Of a stretch of 64,000 bases of DNA, positions 35,468 through 45,831 are shown one piece after another. Made by a program: the position numbers and the translations under genes. The DNA is from Atkinsonella hypoxylon (Eukaryota > Ascomycota > Sordariomycetes > Hypocreales > Clavicipitaceae). Numbering within the stretch: position 1 is the first letter of the stretch; each line of letters starts with the position of its first letter. The DNA lies in NCBI GenBank assembly GCA_000729835.1, contig JFHB01000033.1, forward strand, positions 62,001 to 126,000, read 5' to 3'. The notes beneath the pieces were generated by a model. It was not told the origin of the DNA and did not search any database. It saw nothing but the letters and a program-made list of their open reading frames with translations.

Positions 35468-38193
35468 TGTGGAAGAGCTGGCCCTCGTAGAGACGAGACG
35501 AACAAATGGTTCTGACTCTTTTGACTTGATACATATCCAAAATAGAGTTGCCAAAAATCATGGGATAAATCACTTTTATATAAAGAAACTTCTCATCCCT
35601 CCTATCGCGTTCCCCAATAAGTGATCATGCTGAGCGGCTACCTCTCGAACCCAGCGATACATTACTTGTCTCGTGTATACCTGGACAGGGGACCAGTGGG
35701 ATCGAGGGAAACACCACGTCCCCGTCTGAGGACGCGGCGTCGAAGCGAAGGCTTCAGGTGCCAGATCATGGCCAACAGATTGAGCGCCGGGTGACTCGTC
35801 CGACTGTGGAGCAGCAGCCGACCGAGCATCTGCATCAGTCTGCAACGCTATATTCCCGTGAACGTGTCTTGTCACCCTTGGTCACGCCTAGGTCAAAGTC
35901 CCGTTGGGTTCGTCAGAAGATACCATCAGGTGTACTCACTGTCGCGTAGCGAAAGCGCCAACATGAATCCAAGGCTTACACCCCCGAAACTGAACGCGTT
36001 CATATCTATGCCATACATCCCCGACGATCAATCCACATATAGCGTAGCGTGTAACAGTTCGTCCGAGTACGAAGCGTCAACACCCTGGCTGTAATAAAGG
36101 ATCACATATATATTGTAGGCTGATGATGGAGTCGGATAATATGGTAAACTCCCGAGACCTAGGGAATCGGCAATGCGAGAGGGTTCGATATTCTCGAATC
36201 TGGCAAAGAAAGCCTTAAGCAAGGCCCAAGGCCTGCTGTACTGTACTTGTAGGCTGCAAGTTCAACTATGCGCGCTCACGAATGCACGAGTGTAACACCA
36301 ATCCACAGATCAACGGGAAGCTGAGCGGGTCTGAGTGGGGCGTCCGAGGACCAAAATGGCTGACGCCATAGTTCGACCAAAGTCAGCTGCAGCTGCAACT
36401 GCCTGCCGGCGGCGCAGGGCTGGCTCCTGCCGTGCCGTGCGGCAATTGCCACACCTATTCGTTCCTTCCCTTCGTCTCAAATTCATTTTTACCCAGTGAT
36501 GCCCCGTTAATCATTCTTGGGAACAAGAGCTTTGCAATAACCAGGATAGCTCGTACTAGTAAATGCATGGCCCGAGAGATTTCTAATAATCTGAATCATC
36601 CGAAAGGAGTTTATGTGTGTGCTGACAAGCGTGACTTATCGTGTGGACATACGAATCACAGATTATTTGATCAGGATCCTTTGGTGTCATCACAAGCACA
36701 TCTTGTCCCTCAGATATGGGACGGAATGCCTGAGCTGTCTTCCTCACAATTCGCTCGGCAGCATCCTTCCAAGCAATCAGATCCACAGCGTCGAATTCAA
36801 ATACGTGAAGCTTGAAAGCTAGCTTGCCTTGATAATTTCAACTGAGCTGTTGTCTTCGGCACATATATCAGCCTGCCTGCCTACCTGCCTGGTGGTTGGC
36901 TGAAAATCAAAACACTCTAGGGTCCTGCATTTTGAGGGGCGAAATTCGCTTAGTGCCCATCTTAATGACAGAAATGCCGCGCCTGTGAGACCAGCCACGA
37001 AAACATACTGGCGTAGATTAGAGCTCTTATGTCAAGAAGTCATGAGCTTTATGGTCTTCTTAGAAGTGACCATATACGGTAGAATTGCCTCGCGAAACAA
37101 TGCAAAGGCTTTGCTAGCTTTCTTTGCTGCAGCTGATACATTTTCGCGGATTCTTGCACAAACATACGGGCCTCTGCCGACGTTAATGCTTGTGAGTTAG
37201 TCACGTTGAAGAGACCAACTGCCTTGGCTTCTGAGCTGACAAGGACTTCTAAAAGGAGCGTAACATCATGAGCGTAGACCGAATACGCAGAATTCGCCCG
37301 GACTCTGTGCAATGACTTGCGGATTAAGCCGCCTCAACGTGATGCTAACAGTGGTTAGCTCGGAGCGATTACGCTCATGTCTACTAAGCCAGTCAGTAGT
37401 GGTTCGAGACCTGAGATCGGTTAAAGATGACTCTGGAGCGGGTATTGTCAATTCAAATTCAATTGCCAAGCCGTACAGTGGCGATCCTGTCTCGGGATAT
37501 AGTTCGCAGAAGAATGGACTTCCGCCTCTTCGTATCAGACTTGAGCGGCATTGCCCAGATCTGAGGGCATCGTGCTGCTGGGGATGCCCGTGCCGCAAAC
37601 GTTATTATGCACGTGGGTAGAAAGCTGAACCTGTCGATAATATGAATAAATTCATGTACTCGGTAGGATTGCCGCAACTGATTGTGGACACGTGTGGTGC
37701 CAGTAGGCGACATTTCATTGCCGACGAAGCTACGGAGTACATGCAATCCGGTACCGACCCTTTTTCTTTACTGGCTGGTGTGAGCGGATGACATTGAGGA
37801 ACAACGTTCAAGCTTGGTCTTCGCGGGGGTCCGGTGGGGTTGGGAGACATGATTTGTAGCTCTAGGTAACCCAGGTAGATGTCAGGTACCTGCACCTATC
37901 AAGGTACCTAAGGGTAGGTACCTGTTTTCTGTATTCCAAATAGTACGGGCCAAGAAGTACCTTCTAGGCCGCGATATATCCATGCCAGCACCGTAGGTAG
38001 GGAGGTAAATTTAGTCTTATTATCGGCACCAATGAGAAAGAGAATAGAGTTTGTCGTCGAACGCTCCCCACGGTCCATCGGTCTTTGCCCCGCTCCTCAA
38101 TTCACTCTTTCCTTCTTCCAAGATCGCCCACTCCAGCAGACCCATTCTTGGGCGCGGACATTAGTTATCCCATCTCAATATTTTAGACGTATC
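35468..38193. other. Intergenic with possible gene fragments
   Basis: No confident gene. Minus-strand frames at 36660-36840, 37120-37290 and 37266-37598 look partly coding but do not join. AGGTACCT-type short palindromes cluster at 37860-37935. The right end is the leader of the PrtT-like gene. Confidence 0.45.
36600..37598 (-). pseudogene. Possible decayed gene, unknown
   Basis: Three minus-strand fragments read like protein: about 37598-37266 (FCELYPETGSPLYGLAIEFE), about 37290-37120 (AHDVTLLLEVLVSSEAKAVG, then NSQALTSAEARMFV) and about 36840-36660 (FEFDAVDLIAWKDAAERIV, then VLVMTPKDPDQ). They lie in different frames with stops between. I could not find splice sites that join them and do not recognise a family. 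It may be coincidence. Confidence 0.2.
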
Positions 38194-40536
38194 ATGAAGC
38201 GAGGGAGATTCGATGCTTTGCAGGAGGTCAGCCCTTCCAGCGAGTCTAGCGAGCATCGACCAAAGATTTCGAGGAAGATTCGTGCTTGTAGGTCTCATCC
38301 CGTTCTGCAATGCTTTCTTTGTCATACAACAATCTATCAATCTACTATGTGAGCTGTCTCATCCCCGATGTCTCGATGTCTCGATGTCTCGATGTCTCGA
38401 TGTCTCGATGTCTCGATGTCTCGATGTCTCGATGTCTCGATGTCTCGATGTCTCGATGTCTCGATGTCTCGATGTCTCGATGTCTCGATGTCTCGATGTC
38501 TCGATGTCTCGATGTCTCGATGTCTCGATGTCTCGATGTCTCGATGTCTCAATGTCTCGATGCTTGTGCCAGCTTGCATGCTTGGCTTTAGTGCTAACTT
38601 GGTGTAACTGGCAGGTCAGGCATGTCAGAACCGCAAGATCAAGTGTGACCTTGAGCCTGGCAAAGGGCAGTGTGCCCGTTGCGCCAGGCTCGGCCTCAAA
38701 TGCATAGTAAACAAAAGCCTGCAAACACTGCTGGATGGCGAGAATGAGTGGAAGAAGAATATTGAAGTACAAATGCAGAGCGTTCAAGCTGCACTGGCGG
38801 ATATTCAGCGGACCCTGAATATACCACATCCCATGCCCACGCAGCTGCCCAGCATTGAAGGTTGTGCCGCTGCAAGCAGTGGTCAAGCGCCGTTGACTAA
38901 CAGCAACAGCATTCCGCAAGCTCATCCTGAGGGCATAGCACCAATTCGCCCGACAGGCATGACGAGGGAAAACTCGGTTGAAGCTGAAGCGCAGGAGGGC
39001 GATGACCAAGCCATGGTCAACACCCCTATGGCAAGCCTCTTCGAGGTCACCAAGCTGCGCAATGTTCGTAGTGATCCTTGGGCAAGAAGTCGTCGTCCTC
39101 CGTGTCTGACACAGAAGGCCGACTTCATTGCCCAAGGCAAATTTGATGTCCACGAGGCGGAAAAGCTATTCTCGAGATTCCGGGAGACTCTCAATGCCTA
39201 CCTCTGGGGTGGCATTGCTTTAGTCCACGATACGTTGGATGAAGTGAGGGCCTCGTCACCGCTTCTCGCTGCAGCTATTCTTGCCGTGACTGCGCTGCAT
39301 GCTCAGGATGACGGTCGTGCATTTGACATTTGCTACCCCATTTTCCTAGATCTTGTTAGTCAGGCCATGTTCGACCGATACCATGCCCTGGACGATGTTC
39401 GTGGCCTATGCATCGGAGCCTTTTATCTTTCAGACCTCAGCTGGAAACTCTCTGGCTTGGCAGTCAGGATCGCCACGGAGCTGAATCTGCACCAATTCTG
39501 TGCCATGGCATTGAGGGACCGGCCTGAATACGTGGAAGAGGCCAGACTATGGTACTTTTTGTATGTGTGTGATCACCACTTCAGCATTGCCTATGGACGA
39601 CCACCTGTCATCAGTGAGGATTTGATTTTTTCCTGTCACGAGGACTTTCTGCGGTTGCCGGGTATCACAGTGTCCGATCACCGATTGCATAGCCAGGTTG
39701 GCGTTTTCATCATTCTAAGTCGGACGTACCGCGCCTTTGGTCCCGACAGATCCAGAATGATTGCTAATGACGAGTTCGAAATTTTGCGGCGCTTTGACAT
39801 TGACTTGGCACGGTGGCGCGACCAGTGGGAGCCTCGTCTGGGTAAGTACTATGCTTGCTGGCAGAAGTTAACGCTTGCTGCTGATACGATGACAGCGCCG
39901 GATCCACACATTGCCGACTACCCTGCGAAAGGAGTCATTCTTCACTACCACTTCGCCCGGGTCCAGCTGTTCTCCATCTGTTTACGAGGGCTACGCCCTA
40001 CAGAGCAATATAGAATGTCCAATGAGCGCCGGGAATTTGTCAATCTCGCCATTGGCAACGCTTTCGGGGCCTTGGAGCTCATCCTGAACGACCCGGACAT
40101 GCGACCTGCCGTGATTGGCATGCCATTGTACTTGCTGACGACGATTGCGTATGCGTGCTTGTTCTTGATGAAGGCCCAAACGCAGTGGGAATCTGCCAAT
40201 TTCAACATTCGATACGAAAGCGTTGCCTCCATCATTGAAGGCATCGTAGTCTTGCTGGAAGAGACCAGTCCCTGTATCCGACACGTGGCCCATTACTTGG
40301 GCAGAGGGCTCAACGGGATGCTCAAGAAGCTCCGGGAGCACAATGCCCTGGGGAGGCAGCAAACTCAAGAGAACGGACAGCGGATGCCACTACCATATTC
40401 GCACGGTGGCGTGTGGCCAGATTGGAACAGTTGGATGTTTGGAACGACCGACATGCCCAGTCAGTTTCCCCTGGATCAGGACCAACAGTTCGGGCTCAGT
40501 TTTCTGGACGCGCTTAGGTCGCAAATGCCGGGATAA
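38194..40536 (+). CDS. Zn2Cys6 transcription factor, PrtT-like
   Basis: A 671-residue regulator. Exon 1 (38194-38287) ends inside the first zinc-cluster Cys codon. Intron 38288-38614 (GTAGGT, branch GCTAAC, ...GGCAG) joins exon 2, 38615-40536. The junction gives RACQACQNRKIKCD, and with CARCARLGLKC completes the six-cysteine cluster at about residues 32-59. A short coiled linker (MQSVQAALADIQRTL) follows. The middle homology region includes LCIGAFYLSDLSWKLSGLAVRIATELNLH. The cluster and linker (NKSLQTLLDGE) resemble PrtT, the regulator of secreted proteases in Aspergillus and related fungi; this is from memory and was not searched. The gene's target set is unknown. Its intron contains the 8-bp array at 38367-38558. 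Confidence 0.88.
38367..38558. repeat. Pure 8-bp tandem array inside intron
   Basis: The unit GATGTCTC occurs 23 times without variation, followed by one copy starting with A, 24 copies and 192 bases in all. It lies wholly inside the first intron of the PrtT-like gene, between the donor at 38288 and the branch site near 38592. Because 8 is not a multiple of 3, each frame repeats the same eight residues, so the array has no stop on either strand. This produces the long false open frames here. Confidence 0.95.
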
Positions 40537-41542
40537 GCCGCTGCATAGAAGGGGAGGTCGTGTCTGGTGTGATGTGGAACATGTGTATGAGAAAACAAAG
40601 CGGGAAGGGTGGGCATTTGCTGCAGGTTGAATTCGTCGCCTATATCAACTCCTCAATCGCAAGGAGAGAAACAGTCCTGCTATGCGTATATTAATTCGAC
40701 CATTTCTCGCCCGGTTCCTCCCAAGCTTCTCGCATCGCATTGACCTAGCTCTCTGTCTCTCCATTTCCTTCCCCATTACCCCTGTAAGATGCCGAAAGTA
40801 TCGCCCGTTTGCATTCGTGGCATTGCACAGTAAACCACTAATTTTTTTTTTTTCAGTCCGCGGTGACCGAGCAGCATTGCTTGAACGCTTTTCTCTACAG
40901 CATCTCAATCAGGCTTGCCTGTCGGCACCGCTCATCACAATTTCAATTCTGTCATCCCGCTGCGCTATCGTTTTTCACAGTAGCCAGCCGTCAGAGGTTG
41001 GCTCACTTGGTGACACAATAACCTGCCCGCCCGAACTCCTGGCATTAGCGCCCTTTCCTTTCAGCTATAGCAGATGTTGCAACATTTGCGCTACCCAGAT
41101 ACCTTCAGCCTACGTTCTATCCCTTTCACAGTCATTACGACGCAGAGAGGTATTGTCCATCACGTTATGAATACAAACGAGGTACCTAGATCTTTAGGGG
41201 ATGCTAGGCATAGCGAGGTACCGAAAATGCTGGTTTTGTATGTATGTGGCATGACATAATACAGGAACTAGACTAAAGTGTGCCAGATTATCCAAAAGTA
41301 TAGCGCACTATCAGATGCCAAGGATTATGTAACAATTCAATTACATATATTTGCAGTGCTTTTGCGAAACGGAGAAGTGAACGTATTTGAGAAAAGAAAG
41401 AAGAAGAGCATTACGCTTAAGAAGCGGTATAAAGGGCCACTCTGCGCATGAAATCTCAGGTCTGCACTGCTGCGATACTCGGTCCGGTGGAATAGCTAAT
41501 ACGTCCCTTTCTTCCCATGTCCATTTAGTGTCAGATGTCCGC
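40537..41542. other. Convergent 3' ends
   Basis: Lies between the PrtT-like gene (+) and the beta-tubulin gene (-). No gene is supported. A CT-rich stretch at 40690-40860 with a T run is present. Confidence 0.5.
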
Positions 41543-43377
41543 TTACTGAGGGTAGGGTCCGTTGGCAGCAGGGTCTTCATCCAGTCCTTGTTCTTCTTGG
41601 ACATCATCGTCTTCATCATCCACAGTGGCATCCTGGTACTGCTGATACTCCGAGATCAAATCGTTCATATTGGATTCGGCCTCTGTAAACTCCATCTCGT
41701 CCATGCCCTCGCCTGTGTACCAATGCAAGTACGCCTTGGCTCGGAACATGGCGGCAAACTGATCCCCGACACGTTTAAAGATGTCTTGAATGGCAGTGGA
41801 GTTGCCAATAAAAGTGGAGGCCATCTTGAGCCCCTTTGGAGGCACAGTACACATGGATGTCTGCACATTGTTCGGGATCCATTCGACAAAGTAGGCTGAG
41901 TTTTTGTTCTGAGTCTTGCGCATCTGGTCCTCGACTTCTTTTCCGGAAATTTTGCCTCGGAACATGGCCGAGCATGTGAGGAAGCGACCATTGCGGAAGT
42001 CGGACTGAGCCATCATGTTTCGCGGATCGAGCATTTGCTGGCTGAGATCGGCTACAGTGACGGAGCGGAAAGAATGGCTGCCTCGGCTCGTCAAGGGGGC
42101 GAAGCCGACCATGAAGAAATGAAGACGTGGGAAAGGCACCTTGTGGTTCAAATCGAATCAGTAAAACGAGGATCTTGCACGATTTCGAACAGGAATTTGA
42201 GGGGCATCATCCTCTTCTTACCAAGTTGACGCAGATCTTCCGTAGGTCGGAATTGAGCTGGCCAGGAAAGCGGAGGGAGGTGGACACCCCAGACATGACG
42301 GTCGAGATCAGATGATTGAGATCACCAGTATTTGGATTTGGCAGCTTCAGGGTACGTTGACAGATATTATACAGAGCCTGATTATCGATGCAGAAGGTTG
42401 CATCTGAGTTCTCGACCAGCTGATGCACAGACAAGGTTGTGTTGTAAGGCTCTACAACCGTATCGGAGGTCTGGGCTGACGGAAGCACACTGAATGTGGC
42501 CAACATTCTGTCTGGGAATTCTAAATCGACTGACTGTCAGCTTTACTGAAGCTGTATCTCACCAGAAGCAAGGACCAGTATCCTTCATGCTTACCCTCCC
42601 GGATCTTGGACAACAGTAGGGTCCCCATGCCGGATCCAGTACCTCCACCGAGTGAATGCGTGATTTGAAATCCCTGAAGGATCTCGCAGCCTTCAGCTTC
42701 ACGGCGAACAACATCGATGACCTCCTCTACAAGCTCTGCGCCTTCTGTATAATGGCCCTTTGCCCAGTTGTTGGCTGCAGAGGACTGCCCAAAAACGTAG
42801 TTGTCTGGTCGAAACAGACGGCCTAAGGGGCCTGCCCGGACGGCATCCATGGTTCCGGGCTCCAAGTCGACGAGAACTGCGCGGGGCACATATTTATTGT
42901 TGGAAGCCTATCGTGGATAAGAAAAAGTTGAGATTCGCCAGGTGGCCAGAATATATGTAATGCGACACAGCGGAGTTTTGCTCACCTCGTTGAAATAGAC
43001 ATTGATTCGATCGAGCTGAAGTCGGTTGTCTCCATGGTATCTAATGAGACGCAGTTATGTATGGTCAATAAATGCCCAAGGTCCATGACTTGTGGAAGTC
43101 TGTGGCAACAGTGTAGCTTACTCGCCGTTATTATCGAGGCCATGTTCGCCAAGGATCGTGTGCCAGAATGCTGTGCCAACTTGATTGCCCTATGACGCCA
43201 AGAAAAGAATAAGTCATGAGAATAAGACCAAAGCATTTAGTGTTGGAGGAAGGAGAAGACTTACACATTGGCCGACCTGAAGATGTACCTATGAAGTGGT
43301 AATGATGCGACAAGTCAGTCTCGGAACATTGCCCACACACTAACAGGGATGAAAAATGGACATACGATCTCCGGCAT
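41543..43377 (-). CDS. Divergent beta-tubulin paralog
   Basis: Beta-tubulin pairs with alpha-tubulin to form microtubules. Seven exons: 43377-43366, 43288-43265, 43189-43122, 43040-42986, 42907-42595, 42520-42222 and 42139-41543. The intron set includes one after the first 12 bases of coding sequence, as is common in ascomycete beta-tubulins. The product is 455 residues, numbered the same as the canonical protein. GTP-binding motif GGGTGSGMG and the autoregulatory MPEI start are present (usual form MREI). It is clearly divergent: Ala at 198 where Glu is usual, Gln205, Asn209 and Ser239 where Glu, Asp and Cys are usual. Phe167 and Phe200 are retained. The acidic tail is unusual (VDDEDDDVQEEQGLDEDPAA and then NGPYPQ). 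I judge it a second, specialised isotype and not the main beta-tubulin. Intron 42140-42221 uses an AAG acceptor. Confidence 0.93.
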
Positions 43378-45823
43378 TTTGATACCCAAGCCGACGAGGC
43401 CCAGAAGTTTGTCTCTGACCCAAGGCGAAAAAGACTTGTATGGGAAAAGCTGGCTGTCAAGGCCAGAGGAGATGTGCTAGATACAGCAAGACCGCAAGTC
43501 CAGAGAACCGGATTTTCCTGGGAGAACTTGAGCAAACTTGAGCAAAATTAATTCGGCAGCCTGGTACCCGTAGTAGCGCGATATTTTGACATGCACGGTT
43601 CGATTCTTTGCCAGGCAACCCAATTCTTTGTGAGACGATGCGCCCAAAGGGGTGCTGACATAGCAGCGGGGCCCACAGCGAGGTACCGCGTGCCAATGAC
43701 GCTGTGACTGCTAGTATTTGCCAGCCTTCCGAATCTGGAAGGTATGTTTGCGTAGCCGCCCCAAGCCCATTTATTGTTGGCACCAAGTGCCCAGTACCCA
43801 GTACCCAATATCCAATACCCAGTACCCAGTACCTAGTACCCAGTACCTAGTACCCAGTACCTAGTACCCAGTACCTAGTACCCAGTACCCAGTCCCTAGT
43901 ACCCACTACCGAGGCATCGAGCATGCCTTCGACTAAATTAGTGCAACGTCTGCTGATTACAGTTTTCCACGGTTCTGGATGCATTATAGCGCGCCAAAAA
44001 TTTCCGACAACTTGCAGACTACTATGAGAATTTGGCATAGATATAGCCGGCGAGGCTACCCTTCCCTGCCCGGTTTATCGACTATCCCGCGGTGAGCCAT
44101 GAATTTCGTGGGCGAACCTGTTGTCGTGCGGAGGGGGGACATCATGTGCTTCTTCTGGATTCGTCTTCTCCTTGGTTCCACGTAATGATACTTATTTCCT
44201 CAGATTTCAGGGTTTTCTGTAAACAGTACGTATCAAGATAATCGTGGCACCATTTGATGATAGATCAGAAACCATTTTCCGTCCTTTTTTTCCCCCTCTA
44301 TTTGCGCCCGCAGATATTCTCTCTTCAGCGACGATTATGAGGAACTTACACATACGCTCATGGCAAAAATTTCACATATACAATGTCGAAGCATGTTGAA
44401 TCATGACTTGGATGCAGCTGCTACATAGATGAAGAGCAGCAGAAGCAAGAACAACAGGAGGGGAAAGCGAGGGAGGAAGAAGGCCCAAGAATCTATTTGC
44501 GCTTGCTTCCGATACGGTGGCCAGTTCCAACGTTACAATCATGGGCCCCCAATGTCGTATTGTTGCAAATCATCTTTCCTACAGTAGACCACAGATGTTG
44601 ATCTCGGGAATGACATACCGAGCAGTTGGCGGCCACAAAAGCCACTCATAACTTCTGCCCATTCACTTGTCCTATTCATTCTTCGAACAGCTTGCTCCGT
44701 ACATCCGATGCATTCCCTGCACTCAACCAATGTGTCACGAGGGAGTAGATCAACCACTTTGAGTGCAGAAACAGCCACGCTCAAAACATAAGCAGACACG
44801 ACATATCAAACAGATGCCAGGACACCAGGGAAGAAAGAAATGGCTGCGCGGCCAGCCTGGATCGTCTTAGACATTGTGAGACCGGCACATCTATTTTAGG
44901 AAAGGATCCTTGATTTGCGTACTTCTTATTGGCCCGAAGACAAGGGAATGGATTGCTAGGAGAAAGGCGTAGTAGAAAAAAGATGGGCCAAGTCGATGTC
45001 TCGCAAATCAGACTGCTCATGGGGAGAGTCCTGGCAAACTTTACTTGGTCGGTGCTATTAGTTAATTAGTGTTGTACATTAAATTAGGAATTAGGAATAC
45101 GGATACGGCCCGGCGGGATCCGTTTTAGCGTCGACGCCGCGACTGACGCATCGCAGATCCGGGAACCGTGGTAATATGGGCGTTCAGTCACCTCCCTTGT
45201 GCGGGCTACTATGATTAAACACCAAAGTTAAGCATTAAACATGTTTTCTTTTCGTGCCCAGCAACAGTTTCAGTCGCAGGCATCGGCCGGACGGTCTCTA
45301 GATCATCATCGACTGGTATGCAATTTGGCGGATCAGACGTGGACAAACTGTAATCGTTCGCTGTTGATTTGGTCTGGTGACTACGAAGGCGTTTGTAGTC
45401 GGCAAGGAAGTGCGGCATCACCACCAAGCCTTCGACTGCACTGTCTTGGGATGTTTCGCAATGACATAGCACCTAGGACACACAAACAAGACATGGAACC
45501 TTATCCCCCAACTCGAGTGGATGTCATTAAGGGTGCAAATGTCTCTGCCAAGTACTGAGCTCATCAGCCGCTTACCCGACCCTCGCTATAAATCCTATGT
45601 GCTCAAGGCCTTCGCGTCTTTGAAGCTACTTTGTATTTCCCATCCTATGTCGCTGTCATTTTCTCTCGTCCAAGTCTTGTCGAGGTTTCGCGTCTGGGAA
45701 ATGCTCGGCACATAAGCATGTTACGGAGAAAAAAAAAAAAAAAAAAAAGCATTTCTCTCTTCATACGCCGTCAGCACTTTTGCGCCGCTAAGCCTGTCAC
45801 TTCATTCCCTTCCATGATGAAAG
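43378..45823. other. Intergenic
   Basis: Contains the tubulin promoter, the 7-bp minisatellite at 43789-43910, and a 20-A run at 45729-45748 in the leader of the transporter. No gene is supported; open frames are all under 110 codons. Confidence 0.5.
43789..43910. repeat. 7-bp minisatellite
   Basis: About 16-17 copies of a 7-bp unit alternating between CCCAGTA and CCTAGTA, with a few changed copies at each end. It lies about 400 bases upstream of the beta-tubulin start and on that gene's promoter side. Confidence 0.88.
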
Positions 45824-45831
45824 ATGGCTAG
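45814..45831 (+). promoter_or_regulatory. Short upstream reading frame overlapping the transporter start
   Basis: ATG at 45814 opens a five-codon frame (MMKDG) that ends with TAG at 45829-45831 and overlaps the transporter ATG at 45824 in another frame. Scanning ribosomes would meet it first, so it could lower translation of the transporter. Whether it is in the transcript is unknown. Confidence 0.4.

Noticed and set aside
38359..39153. Long open frames across the 8-bp array on both strands
   Set aside because: The array has no stop in any frame because the unit is 8 bp; the repeats are intronic and the frames are by-products.
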